Below, one piece after another: positions 9,565 to 23,897 of a stretch of DNA of 64,000 bases. The stretch is from NCBI GenBank assembly GCA_013368375.1, contig JAACJP010000024.1:372001-436000 (forward strand), read 5' to 3'. Both the position numbers and the translations under genes were made by a program. The DNA comes from Tricholomella constricta (taxonomy: Eukaryota; Basidiomycota; Agaricomycetes; Agaricales; Lyophyllaceae). The notes under the pieces were generated by a model, which saw only the letters and a program-made list of their open reading frames with translations, was not told where the DNA came from and made no database searches. Each line of letters begins with the position of its first letter. Within the stretch, counting starts at the first letter, position 1.

Positions 9565-12500
9565 ATGGAGGCGACATTCGATTACGATGCCCACAAGCTT
9601 AACTATCTGAGCCAACAGGCACCCACGTTCAAGGGTAGACTCGGAGAAGCTTGGAATTGGGTGTATGAACAATCCACGTTCTTTCGCCTCCATCTCTCTG
9701 CGTTCACGCTCATCCCGCTCATCACCTCTGGAATCTTCTACGCCTGCAACGGCCGTTATCACATCCCCTACATCGATTGTCTGTTCCTGTGCTACTCTGC
9801 GATGACGGGGACTGGCCTGGCGACGCGTAATTTGTCGACGCTTACACCATTTCAACAAGTGCTACTATGGCTCTTGATGGCCTCAGTGAGTTTTTTTGAC
9901 TTTCATCGACACAATGATAAGAGACGTGTTCTAGGGTACCACTACGACCACGTCTTGGCTCATGGTTCTTGCTCGACGGTTAGTCGCCAATTTCATTGCT
10001 TTTGGAACTCCTTTTGACCTTCAGCAGCAAATTTCTTCGCTCCGAGTGCGACTACATCTATTGGATTCAGAAGGAATTCCAGGAATTTCAGCAAACTCAA
10101 CAAGGAATTCAGAAAACCGACATCTCAATGCCACATGCAGGCAGGAGGTTATCTCTCCTGGTCACTGAGCCGACGCCAGGAGGGACGCCTTATCCGTCCC
10201 GAGGAGTCACTCCCGATGTCATCAATGGAGACCCCGAAAAGGCACAACCAGCTGACGAGCACCAATTCTTGGACGGCAACGTCCTCTCATCCTCGCCGTC
10301 AGCGCTCAGCATCGATCTTCCTCCCATATCGCCAATTCAGAATATCACCTGGCAGGATCCAGTGAGCCCGTTAACGGACAGTATTCGCCAACGACGCGTC
10401 CTCGGCTTCCACGGTATGCTTTTATTCATCATATTCCTGTCGCTAATTAATCGCCACGCATCTCAGAACCGTCTGAACCGTCGACGAGACGGGGCATGAC
10501 GATTATGACCTCAACCAACGGCCCATTCCCTTCACACGTACCTGGTGTGGACAATAAGCACCAAGGACTGGGCGGCTTCCCTGGCCCTGTCCAACTTGTG
10601 CAGAAGGCCGCTAAACATTTCGTTCCAAAGGCGTACAACAAATTCGAACGGTCTATGACGCTTCAGACCACGACAACAGTTCAGGTGGATGGAAGGACGA
10701 TCAGAAGCGGGAGGAACTCTTATTTTCGCACCGAGACGATGAGGGACGACGAGGTAGAGAAGATCGGTGGTGCGGAATACCGCGCTCTGAATCTGCTTTC
10801 TTTTTTGATACCCATCGTGAGGCTCTCGTGTTTATTGCGGCAGATTGAACCATGGACTGAACCAAATTCGGCAGTATTTCGTCGCTATCCAGCTGATCAC
10901 ATTCCTTGTCTTCGCGCCCTGGTTGGCCGCTACAAAGACCTACAACCATGTCTTTGAGACGCAGCCGCGGTCTGTATCAAAGCTATGGTACGTCAAGGAC
11001 GCCGGCTTAACATACCCGCATACTCAATTCATTGAACCGCAGGTTCTCCTTATTCTTGACTATGTCGGCCTATTCAGGGACCGGTCTTGACTTGTGTGAT
11101 ACGTAAGACAACTTCCTGATCAGTCCCTACAAATTTACTAATATGGCGCTACAAAGCGCAATGCTCCCCTTCCAGGAAGCATATCTCATGATCTGTGAGT
11201 TTGTTTGTCCCCCCTTCCTCTGTAACTTGCACTCAAAATGTTATCTCGCAGTTGGTATAATGTTTGCGCTTCTGGCTGGTAATCACGCCCAGCCTATATT
11301 GTTAGTCTATTTGATTAAGTTTCTCAACATAGTATCATCACTGACAACTCCGAGTCAGCTTGCGTTTCGTCATGTGTGTGTTCAACCAGATCGCGCCGGT
11401 TCTCTTAAAAAACGAGCCATTCACATTATTTCAGATGGATCACGAAGAGATTCTCGGATGAAACCACAAATTGGGGGAAAACTCTGAAATTTCTGCTGGA
11501 TCATCCTCGCAGGCATGTCATGTCTCCGCATCCCGCAGTCAGTGTGCTGACAGTAGCATCGTAAATTCAGATGTTACCTATATTTGTAAATGCCTCTCGA
11601 ACCGTCGTTCATTGTCCATCGATGTTGATAATTCTCTAGGTTCCCGAGTGCTCAAACGTGGTTCTTACTTATCGTTCTGTGTTGCTTGAGGTGCGTCTCA
11701 TGCCTTTGACTTCTACTACCGACATATAACTAGAGAATGGACATCAAAATTTAGTGCAATCGAGTGGTCAGCTTTTGGGATCCTCAGTTCGTCTACTTCC
11801 TGAACAGTCCGGTTGGTTTGATGCTGAACTTCATGACTAGATCTGGGTCTCCCGATTTTCAAAGAACTACCCATCGCCCCTCGTGTCATCATTGGGCTAT
11901 TCCAAGGTATCGCGGTCCGCGCGTCTGGGCTTACTATCATCGTCATTGGGAACCTCGCTCCGGCCGTCCAGTAATTGCCACATCATATCTCTGCAAGGTC
12001 CACGCGTAACCCCTCTATACAGATTTCTTTACGTCGTCATGATGTATATTGCGGTGAGTGCCCAAGTTGGTAAAGTTTAATTCCTCTTCTGACGTCGTTC
12101 TAGGTCTATCCTGTTAGTCAATAAGTCTCGCTATTAAAACAGCATCGCTAATCTCACTCTTTCCATAGGTGGGGATGTGTATTCGTGCGACCAACGTGTG
12201 AGCTTTTTAACTTTTAGTCAAAATGAGCGAGCAACTGATGACAACCCTTTTCAGGTATGAGGAAAGATCTCTTGGTATATTTGAAGATCCAGAAGGCGAT
12301 ATACCAGAGAACCTGGCGACTCTTGACGTGCGTGAACGTGTAGGCAGATATCTCGGTTGGCATGTGCGTCAGCAGATGGCCATTGGTTGGTTGACTTGAT
12401 GTCTTCTTTCCTCCCTCCGAGCGCTAATTTTATGTTTTAACCTATAGATATCTGGTGGCTTGTGTCGGGCATCTTCATTGTCACTATCATTGAACGCGGC

Positions 12501-12912
12501 AATATCATGAATCCGGAAAAGCCTTACATTGCGTTGTTCCCCATTATTTTCGAACTCGTTTCCGCCTTCGCTGGGATTGGACTGAGCCTTGGCTTCCCTG
12601 GCGTACGTATATCACTAGTTTCGCTCCGCCTTTGCGCGCTTGACAGATTTATTACATAGGACAACTTCTCCCTTGTAGGGACAATGGGACCTTTGTCGAA
12701 GATTGTTGTCATCATTATAATGTGCGCCACATCAATGCATGTCCCTAGTTATTTTCATTCTAATTACCATCAACGCCAGGATCCGTGGCCGACATCGTGG
12801 ATTGCCTGTCGCCATCGACCGTGCAGTCATGTTTCCAGAAGAACTGGTAACAAATCCCAAAAAGAAAAGTACGATAAATGTAACGACGAAGGACGGACCC
12901 ACCACGGGATAA
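9565..12912 (+). CDS. Trk-type high-affinity potassium transporter
   Basis: Plasma-membrane K+ uptake protein of the Trk/Ktr/HKT superfamily. The start MEATFDYDAHKL at 9565 leads into the first hydrophobic hairpin (FRLHLSAFTLIPLITSGIFY) and a pore-loop region with LFLCYSAMTGTGLATRNLS. A long hydrophilic cytoplasmic loop occupies about 10030-10790. Later pore and membrane segments include IIGLFQGIAVRASGLTIIVI and FLYVVMMYIAVYPVGM. The C-terminal region has the Trk signature RATNVYEERSLGIFED, then IERGNIMNPEKPYIALFPI, FELVSAFAGIGLSLGFPG and a lysine-rich tail ending TTKDGPTTG. The gene has many short introns, including a 9-nt exon (Val-Tyr-Pro) at 12104-12112. Family is secure. Which of the yeast-like Trk1 or Trk2 roles it has cannot be told. 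Confidence 0.94.
12104..12112 (+). other. 9-nt microexon (Val-Tyr-Pro) in the Trk gene
   Basis: The sequence reads ...gttctag|GTCTATCCT|gttagtcaat.... Without an intron after CCT the frame stops at once (gtt agt caa taa). Splicing gives YIA-VYP-VGMCIRATNVYEERSLG, matching the conserved Trk order. Both junctions are phase 0. Confidence 0.82.
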
Positions 12913-15900
12913 TCCTTCAAATGATGTAACTTTGCTATTTTATGGGTGTAATCGGGTTTGGGGATTCACTATTCTAAATTATTTGTACAAGTAGTGTTGT
13001 ATACCATTTGAAATGGGCGGATGGGTGCTCGGATATAGTGGACGCAAATAGGCTGCATCTCGTGTGTGAGCTGAAAGAGTGTGGTGTGAACTTTTGCAAG
13101 CATTCCAGACTTATTCGTCGCGCGCGAGAGACAAGCTGCAGAGTCCTGGTGCCGAGGAAAATTCGAGTGACACTTAGCGACCAGCGCCACAGTGAGCTAT
13201 CTCTGGGCTTTGAACTTCAAACCTTGATTCCAGCTCATGTTCTCCATCATATGCCGACCCTGAAAGTTTAAAACAGCACTTAACGTTGTTCGAAATCAAG
13301 GTATTATCAGATATGTGTTACAAACACCGGCTCTCAACTCTTGCTTACAAGGTGGCGGGCGTGTATCCGATCGTAATAACGCCATCTGCAACAGATAAGT
13401 CAGGAAAATATGTAAATGGGAGCGATCAGGGTCCGACTTAATCTTACTGAAGATATTATTCTCGCAACACACAGGTTGAGCAGTAATGTAAAGCCTTTCA
13501 GTTCCATATCCGACGCTGGCCTTAAAGTTGTTGCCTAGTCTTACCTGAAGATATTCCTCGCAGCAAACAGGTTGAACAATGTAAAGCCTTCGATTCCATA
13601 TCCGACGCTAGCCCTAGAGTTGTTCCTTAGTCTTAACAGGCGTCCCCTCTACCAATGGTGGTGATGAGGGTGCAGGTAACGACGATGAGGACATTAGACG
13701 ACGATGCCCAGGGCGTCGAGGACCTTGGAGACGGCGTCGCTTCCAGCTTCGTCGATCCTGGACCAATGGTGCACAGTGGTGCACTGGCTGCCAGTGGCGA
13801 ATGATCCGACGAGTCGATGTGGCGGCAGTAAGAGCGAGACATGATTGTTTGGATCCGTCGTAACCAATGACGTCGGGTGAGGATAGGCTTTGCAAAATGT
13901 CGTGCTTTTATTTATAATCGACCAAGATCAAGAGTATAAAACAATCAGTCGAGTGGAGCCAGAAGTTATGCCATGACATATGAGAAAAACATAGATACGA
14001 CGTTGAAGTAAAGAGAAGTCCATGCGCGAATTCAAGATGACGCTTGCGGTTGACAAGTTCAAGTTAATCCACAGGCGATCCGTGAGCAGAAAAAACGCTG
14101 ATGATGCCGATACTTTAGATTTGCTTCGTCTTTGCAAAAAAACATATTGGATCTTCGTGAGGAAACGGTGGCGGAGGGATTCCATTCTCAAGCGATCATG
14201 GCTTGAGGCGCAGAACTTTCATGTTGACCAGCGCGAGTAGACACCATCGTAGTCAGAGCCTAGAGATGCCAAAAGCTTCGTTCTGTTGTATTGACTCGAA
14301 AATAATGTTGATGCGACCAGCGAGAAAACTGGAGGAGATTTGTTCTTGTTTGGCGACAGCGTTTATACGTATCAACCTGCGGTGACCATCAGCAAATTCG
14401 GGAGGATTAGATAAGGCCTTATATACCATATAATCTACATAAAGTCGCATCTGCCCAGTGAAACTTCACCAGGCCTTATAACGGACCATTTTATTGACAA
14501 TGCGTCCAAGATTATGGACATTGACAAAGTTTTTTGCCATTAGCTACCATTGTAAGATCAGCACATCTCGCACTACCGCAGCTGCATATTTACCTCACCG
14601 TTCTCGAGCTCAATGCAGCCTCAAAGTAAAAATGGGGGAAAGCCATATATTAAATGCTGTTCTTGTACATAATCAAGCCCACCCTCCTCGACACCCTCCA
14701 ACCCAAGATACACTTCAACAGGCTTCGAGATTGGGGTGGTTGATCGGTCCGTTATTGAGCAATGCCTCTGACCCGAGAGGGGAAGATACGAGTGGTGTTG
14801 GACATGGTACATCATGACAGGGCGGGCATCTGGGGTTCGCCACTTCATCAGCTGGTGTGCGTGAAGGATAAAAAGAAAACTCACGATGTGAAGATAAGTT
14901 CGCAAAAAAATGAGACGCGGGGCCGGCAGTAAGGACAATAATGTTGAAGTGGAGGTCGAGGGGTTCGAGTGTAGATTTACTGAGGAAGCGAACATTAGTG
15001 GGGCGCGAAGGCAAGGGAAAAAAAAGAAGCACCTTAGTTAGGGTCTCGAGCTGACCCTGATACTTGGTCAATCCACACTATGACCGAATATGAAAAAAGG
15101 GGACATCAACAGCAGAGGAAGTTAGTAGCATGGGAGGGAATTGAGCCAGGGAAATTGCGCAAGACAAGTTTGACAAAAATTTGGGAGATGCTCGTGCCCG
15201 ACAGGGGGTGCCAACAGAACAGGCAATCATGATACATAGTAGATCACGAGCATCATCTCAGACATCTGCCCAAAACATGATTAAAAAGGACATTTTTTTA
15301 CCGCGCGGCGGACCTCGATGGAGAGCGGGGAGGTTGTGAACGAAAACCAGGCGACGTGGCATCCATCCATCCATCGGTGAAAGTTTTGAAGCGGAGTTTC
15401 AACGGACTTCACCATTTTTTCACGAACGATCCGCCGCGGGGACAATTTTGCCAATGTAGTCATCAGGCAGTTGCAGGTTTACAAAGGTTTACAATCCTCT
15501 CATCAGGTAGGTATAATGTTTATACAGTCAACATCAGCATTGTGAACCATTGCCAATTCTATACCTTCTTGGTGAACAGTTTATATGCCATTGTGACGAA
15601 TTATATGGCCTTTTCTTTTTCCATCAATCTGGTGGATTTCACCTGGGAATAACAGATACTCACGATTTTGCTGATGACCGACTTCGCGCCTTGCTCACAA
15701 CTCCCCCTGGACTAGACTAGTACTACTGCCCGAGATGTCTTTCTTGCGCGTTCAGTGCTCCTGCTCCATCCATTCGTTCCAATGCACTCTCGTATAAACC
15801 ATCACCATACTTGACAGCGATCGGACCTTGCGCCAAGTTACGACCCAACTGCCGACACTTATCATCTAACATATCAAATGCACTGTCTGTTGAGCACCCA

Positions 15901-16772
15901 CTCCAAGTTACATGTCCGCTCACCTGGATCGGCCAGTATCTATAAGATATCGACCATGGTCACCGTTCGTTTCTTATGAACTGTTGAATTGGGCAAGTCA
16001 TTATCAAGGAACACATGTCGCTCCCTCGCCAGTTCTCGTATTCTGCCTAGCGGCTTGACTAGCCTTAGTGATAAAACGTTCATTCTTCGGTGGCAATGAA
16101 GTGTTGCTAGTGATCAAAGAGAAATCGCTGGTCAGGGCAGGATATGATCGGAAGGGCAGGGTAGGGTCCCCGTTGAGTCCCTACAAAAACACAAATGCCG
16201 TTTGAGATCAAACTGTGGCTTAAACTTGCCCGCGACTACCCTGCTTAAACTTACGCCCTTGTCACAGAGTGCACTGAGTCCACGCAAAGGCCATGCGATG
16301 AATTTGGATGTCATCAACGGCCTATCTCCAATCAGCAACGCGATCTTGGCCACGCAGTGAAGAAGCTGAATTTTCTCTCACCGAAAGCCCAGGAGCTGAA
16401 CAGGTGACAAGTGCCTTGGCTAGACCATCATTCACGCCATTTAATACAGCCCACAGCAACGTTTTCTACCGGTCCCAAACCTTGCGCCTCCGCTCTCCGA
16501 GGTACACCTATCTAGCCTCATTCCATTCATTGCTTTGCGATCACATTCTATATCGGCACTATTGATACCCCCCCACACCTCTCACGATCATGATTTGCTT
16601 CAGCTTCGAAGAATTCCCTTCGATATGGGGAGCCATGAGTTCAGCTTACGAGATCCACGTGTCTGCGTCATGTTTCCTTCATGCATGGATATAACGCCTA
16701 CCAGGCGTTCTGGTATCCCAGGATTCGCCTGCCTCACTCATTTTGCTCTTCTCTGCCTAAAATTTGACATCG
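12913..16772. other. Gene-poor region between Trk and BTB genes
   Basis: About 3.9 kb without a gene I can support. Open frames such as 13614-13895 (-), 14621-14995 (-), 14494-14817 (+) and 15356-15652 (+) overlap on opposite strands and show no known motif. The minus frames around 14.6-15.1 kb could hide a small spliced gene, but I could not build a convincing model. A tandem duplication lies at 13442-13630 and an (ATCC)n tract at 15361-15374. Confidence 0.5.
13442..13630. repeat. Diverged tandem duplication, ~95-bp unit x2
   Basis: Copy 1 (about 13442-13537) and copy 2 (about 13538-13630) both run from tcttac-tgaagatatt through aggttgagcag or aggttgaacaa, gtaaagcctt, tccatatccgacgct and agagttgtt or aaagttgtt to cttag or ctag. 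Small indels separate them, so the duplication is not recent. It is non-coding. Confidence 0.8.
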
Positions 16773-18071
16773 ATGGTCCAACTTTACGTTTTCAACCCAG
16801 CGCCCAAGCTCCGGCTGCTGTCGACTTTGTTCTTCCGAGGGTCAAAGCGCATTTTAGGGAGCGTTTCAGAATCCACATCTCCATTATCTACGCAGCCACG
16901 AAGTCAGCAATGCACGCCCTTCATCAAGGCGCCCATTGAGGCTCCTCGCGAGCTGGTGCGAGACGCTGATTATTATGCCGACTCACGGAAAGGTTTCTGT
17001 GCTTTCCAGGTCGAAAACACGCTTTTCAATGTAAGTCGCGCCACATTTTCCCCAGCCATCTCCTGACACATGCCTTCTCTTCCTGAAGGTCCACCAAGTC
17101 CTCCTTTCACGCGAGCCTTCTGCGTTTGGTGATATGCTATGTCTTCCGCGATTAGCCAACAGCACCGAAGGAAGCGAAGAAACACCGGTGTTTCTATCTG
17201 ACACTGTCGAACAATTTCGCGATTTTCTGTGGGCCTTGTACGCACCGTGAGTACTTTCTTTCAAGTCGCTTGATACTCCAGGGTTGTTGACGCGCAACAA
17301 AGACCGAATGAGCTGTTCCTCGAGACGCGGATTGACCGTCTGTTGAACGTCGCAGAACTAGCCAATAAATACTGCTTTGCCTCCTTGGAGGCCTGGACTA
17401 TCGAGCACATTTACTCCCTCGCAAAGGAGCCTATGGCTTCTAGCCTTCTGCATTCCGCTTCTCCTGACACCTGTGGAAGAATTATTGATGTGGCTATACT
17501 TTGCAACCACTTGAAACTGCAAGAACTTGTAACGCAGCACCTGATATCTCGTACACTCTGGTACAACACACAGCCTGAGGCAATCCTCGGTATTGCCGAA
17601 AAGCACGGCCTACGCACTCTCATCGGTGTCTGCTACTACAGGCAACTTGTCAATATGGAACGCGCCCCGAGCCGCAGGGACAGCAGGGCGGCCCAAACTG
17701 TATTCCCGCAGTCAATCAACATCGACAAAAGCATGCGTTTTCTTGCAGCACATCGCTCGTTGCTCAGCCTTTGGGAGCACATCCGCTCTCTCCCTCCTGC
17801 TCTTTCGTGTGAAGGGTGCCCGTCTCACGTAGAATGCGAGCTGGCGTGGCAGCTCATGTGGTTTCAGGCGGGAGAGCTCGACGAGGTGCTCCGCCAGGGC
17901 TCGGCGGATATACTGGGGCGCATGAAGGCGCTCATGCTGGGGCTGCGGAAGGCAATGGCAGACGCGCCGTCCATGACAATGCAGTGCAAGATGGCAGCGT
18001 TAGAGGCGATCACAGATATGCGGGATGAGGTTATCGAGGGCCTGATCACCCATTTCATGAAGCCTTTATGA
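16773..18071 (+). CDS. BTB/POZ domain protein
   Basis: Member of the expanded BTB/POZ family of mushroom-forming fungi. BTB domains are protein-interaction modules, often in Cullin-3 ligases or transcription factors, and the partner here is unknown. The model has three exons. Exon 1 starts at 16773 (MVQLYVFNPAP) and ends in ENTLFN at about 17029. Exon 2 (about 17090-17247) carries VHQVLLSREPSAFGDML and ETPVFLSDTVEQFRDFLWAL. Exon 3 begins PNELFLETRIDRLLNVAELANKY and runs to HFMKPL. The BTB core is residues 60-170. The C-terminal half is helical, with a CEGCPSHVECELAW segment that could be a structural Cys patch. The start is the least certain part: no upstream exon was recognised. Confidence 0.82.
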
Positions 18072-19027
18072 TTACGGTTGGTGGTTGTTCTTTGACGTTC
18101 GAGGATCGATCACTAAACCATCTACCATCTAGGCCTATCGTTTTGCTTCTCTTCGAGCGTTCCACGGGCAGATGATATATATATATGTCATGGTCGATTC
18201 TACGTCGACCTTGCTGGACCCGGCGTGCCACGTATTTTTTCCGTGGCACGCTTGCAACGATGCAACAGTGTTGCATTTAGGGTGACTTCGCGCCACAAGG
18301 CAATCTTTGCCTTGAGGCTGCTCACCTTACATACCACCAGGTGGTATTTTGTTTGTCCTATAGGAGGTTCAAACGGCGTCGAGCTTCGAGCTTCTTCCTC
18401 GACTGCCCTCCAAACCTCTTTATGATTTGTGTGTACCCGTCACGCGGCTTGTAGCTATATATTTTCGCAGACCTCGACTACGTCTACAAAAAGGCAAGAT
18501 ATATAGAAGTATCGAGCTATTGCTGAAGCAGGATAAAGAAAGGTGGGCCTCTGTGTATGCCAGAGAACAAAGCTAGCATGCTGAATGATTTCGAAGGGGC
18601 TGCTTATGGGTAGATCAAATGCAGAAGTATTTCAGGGACTTGGTTATCGGAGGAGGGTTTAGCTCTTTCGAATTGGAATTAAACATGTCGACGAAGGTTT
18701 ATGAAGTGAACGTGTTTCGCTTCTGGGCGCTCAGCGAAGGGTCTGTATAACGAAATGTAATCTGCCATCAACACTCACGAAGGCTAGAATCCTTCATGCC
18801 CGTGTATAATTACCCACTTGCGTTCCAGAGCGACTTTATGCTATCCTGGCTAAGCGAGATAAGCATGGCCGCTCTAGCGCGGCCCGATCTAATCTTGATT
18901 CCAGGCTGCCCGAATCAGGCAACCCATATCAATTTTTTTCCGTGCTCTTGCTCGATCACTAAACTTTTCACGCCGGGCCAGTGGACGGACAGACGGTCCT
19001 TCTACACACTACGTCAAATACATCGAA
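18072..19027. other. Intergenic region with a hairpin cluster
   Basis: The region lies between the BTB and Dbp3 genes. The first 350 bp hold the hairpin run described separately. The remaining part (18410-19027) carries no gene I can support and must include the Dbp3 promoter. The frames at 18225-18425 and 18796-19038 have no features. Confidence 0.55.
18192..18403 (+). ncRNA. Run of consecutive perfect stem-loops (possible structured RNA or DNA)
   Basis: Successive inverted repeats are: 18192-18197/18205-18210 (6 bp), 18223-18232/18242-18251 (10 bp), 18260-18266/18270-18276 (7 bp), 18296-18303/18307-18314 (8 bp), 18331-18338/18340-18347 (8 bp, 1-nt centre), the palindrome 18356-18365 (tcctatagga) and 18378-18383/18398-18403 (6 bp). 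They lie 120 bp past the BTB stop codon, so they may be in its 3' UTR or form a separate transcript. I recognise no RNA family. The hairpins are seen directly; calling it RNA is inference and the strand is assumed. Confidence 0.35.
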
Positions 19028-21230
<2,203 letters not shown>

Positions 21231-21503
21231 GTTATACCGATCACATTACGTAACTGTGACATCAATTTGGCATCGCGAGTTGCGAGTCTCTCTCTCTCGT
21301 CTCCTCCTCTTCCTTGCCACTCGCGTCTTGCCCGTATACACCCTATCTCTCACCGATACCCATTTATCTTTCTCCTCCCACAAATCTCTGTTGGCCTGAT
21401 TGCCTCTCCAAGTTTCACTACTAGCACCTCAACTCGGCTATTTAACCACTACAATACACCTTGCTCTCACATACACGAGTCTGCGTGCAGCAACGTTTCT
21501 GCA

Positions 21504-23400
21504 ATGATGGGCCTTTTCAGCCAAGCCGGTTCTCATTTCCGTGCTGCAACATCCCCCAAGCCACGAGGTTCTCTCGAGGACGGTGACAGGGCTCCTTCCG
21601 ATACAGAATCAGATGACACTTCCATTTTGTCCGTCTACTACATCCTATGCCATCCGATACCATTGACCTTCAGTGCAGAGACGAGAATGAAGGCTCTATA
21701 ATCACGTCCTTGATCTCCCAGCTGCGGTGCGTCTAGGCAGTCCATGTAATAGCTGTGCGCGCGCTAACTGACATTTTGGACGCCCAAAGAGTGGGCATGG
21801 ATCTATCTAGAGTTACCTTCCCAACCTTCGTATTGGAGCCACGAAGCATGCTAGAGCGCATCACGGATTTCATGTCTCATCCTGATCTCATCTTTGGGTA
21901 AGTCCTCGTTTCAGAGCATTCCTAAACCATCATAAACACTCTCGATTCAGAGCCGAACACTGTAACGATCCCGAGGAACGTTTCATTCGCGTACTTCAGT
22001 ATTATCTCGCTGGCTGGCACATCAAACCCAAAGGCGTAAAGAAACCGTGCGTTTTAAACACCACTTTCGATCTCCCGCCACAGTACCAATGGCACCCGAC
22101 CTCAGATACAACCCTGTGCTCGGAGAGTTCTTCCGATGCAGGTACGACTACCCGGACGGCACTCAAGGATTTTACATCGCGGAACAAGGTATTCGTCCAT
22201 CGTGCTAGCCACTCGAGCCGTGCCGTATTCTAAATTTCTAATGACAATGATGGTCCGCAGTCTCCCATCATCCCCCCATCTCTGCTTTCTTCTATGTCTC
22301 ACCAGCAAACCGAGTGAGCATCCTAGGAGAGCTCCGGCCGAAGTCAAAGTTTCTTGGCAACAGCGTTTCGACGACAATGGAGGGCGAGAATCGCGTGACT
22401 CTTCTTGGCGTGCCCGACGACGGAGGTGTGTCTTTTGCTGTCGCGTAATTAATGACTGCGGCTGATCACCCGCGGTCAGAATATATTATCACGATGCCTA
22501 ATATGTATGCTAGGGGAATCCTGTTTGGGAAGATGGTGCTAGAGTTGGGCGATACCTGCATCGCGAAGAACGAGAAACATGCCCTGTTTTGTGATCTAGA
22601 GTTCAAAACCAAGGTGCGTTCCTGTCTTGGTGTAAGGCGGATGGAACTAACGGAGCTTTGTCTGCCATGGCAGGGCTTTTTCTCAGGAACATATAATGCC
22701 ATTGCTGGGCGGATACGCCGCGGTACGAATGACGTCGGGGAAATAACTGGCAGATGGAGTCACATCATGGACTTTAAGTCCACACAGGTTCTTTTCCGAG
22801 AGCTCCTTGCCTGCGTGGCTCGCACTGACCCACTCTCTCAATAGACAGGCACAAAGCGCGTGTTATTCGATGCTGTCAAGGATGGGCAGAATATCTCACC
22901 CAAATGGGTGCCTCCGGAGGACGAGCAGGAGCCCAACGAATCAAGAAGGTGCGTTTGCATTTAAGCACCGTGGTAGATGGGTTTCTTGAACATTAACACC
23001 CGGCGATCGTTTTGTAGATTGTGGCAAGGCCTGACGGCGGCGATAGCGAATAAGGACATGGAGGCTGCCACGGATGCCAAGTCGGCGGTGGAGGACGCAC
23101 AGCGCGAGCGCCGCAGGGCGATGGAGGAGAGCGGGCAGAAACACGAGCCTCGCTTCTTTAAATTAGAGAATGGGCGCTGGGTGATCAAGCTGAGGTACGT
23201 TTCTTTTTCCTCTACGATGTCTCGAGCTTGAGGCGATACCTGCGAACCTTGACTAATGTTGACGTGGTTGCAGCGTACCGAGCGACCCGGAGCTGGCAAC
23301 GAAGACGGTGAAGGAGTGGATATTCAGCTGTTCGCCGGGTACACCACCGATGGCATCAGCACCAGCATTGACACCTCTTCCTGCTGCCCTAGCAACCTAA
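21504..23400 (+). CDS. Oxysterol-binding protein (short Osh/Kes1 type)
   Basis: Lipid-transfer protein of the OSBP/ORP family, which exchanges sterol and PI4P between ER and Golgi or plasma membranes. The ATG at 21504 begins MMGLFSQAGSHFRA. The lipid-binding region includes LEPRSMLERITDFMSHPDL, RFIRVLQYYLAGWHIKPKG, the conserved KKPYNPVLGEFF (split by an intron), and the signature EQVSHHPPISAFF around 22190-22290. Later parts include FCDLEFKTKGFFSGTYNAIAG, KRVLFDAVKDGQNISPKWV and a basic EERRRAMEESGQKHEPRFF-like helix. No PH or ankyrin domain precedes the lipid domain, so it resembles short yeast Osh4/Kes1-type proteins. It ends PAALAT at 23400. About ten exons are needed, not all placed exactly. 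Confidence 0.92.
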
Positions 23401-23897
23401 CCTCTCACGTTTAGTCTGGAATGACCCACTCACTCCCTTGCTGTTCTTTCATCGTCTTTGTCACGGACTGCTCTCCGGTGTTGCTTATATATCTAACGTT
23501 GGTTGTACTTTGTGAATAAAGCAATCCATTTCCCGAGTGTACAATATAGATGGTGCGTAGACAGTACGGGTATATATATACAAATTGCGGCTGCAACGGA
23601 ATGAATGAGAGTTGTTGACAGTTGTGTGGTTAACCAAGCATTGGCAAGCGCCCGAGAATGTAGCAACAAAAATAAAAGGAGTGTGTGTGGTATACGTGAG
23701 ACGGATATGGATGATGTGTAGAGCTAGACAGTATATATGTGGTGGGATATATCGATGAAGTGCGAAGTGAGGATCCCGATTGTCGATTGCGCGATAATAA
23801 AGAAAGATTTGCAGTAAGAATAGCGAGGGCGAGTAATATAGTACGATTCATAAGAGAAGAGAAGAGACATGAGGATATCAAAGCAGATGGGTTAATT

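Noticed and set aside
13614..13895. Small minus-strand frames considered as a pheromone precursor
   Set aside because: One ends in DAC, but no CAAX box (Cys-x-x-x end) is present and there is no receptor gene nearby.
14494..15071. Overlapping frames on both strands considered as a small mitochondrial protein gene
   Set aside because: Promising short reads such as MSNTTRIFPSRVRG stop after a few codons, and no splice model continues them.
15361..15374. (ATCC)n tract as a third LINE/SINE tail
   Set aside because: The ggaccgctgcggg sequence that precedes the tail at the other two sites is absent.
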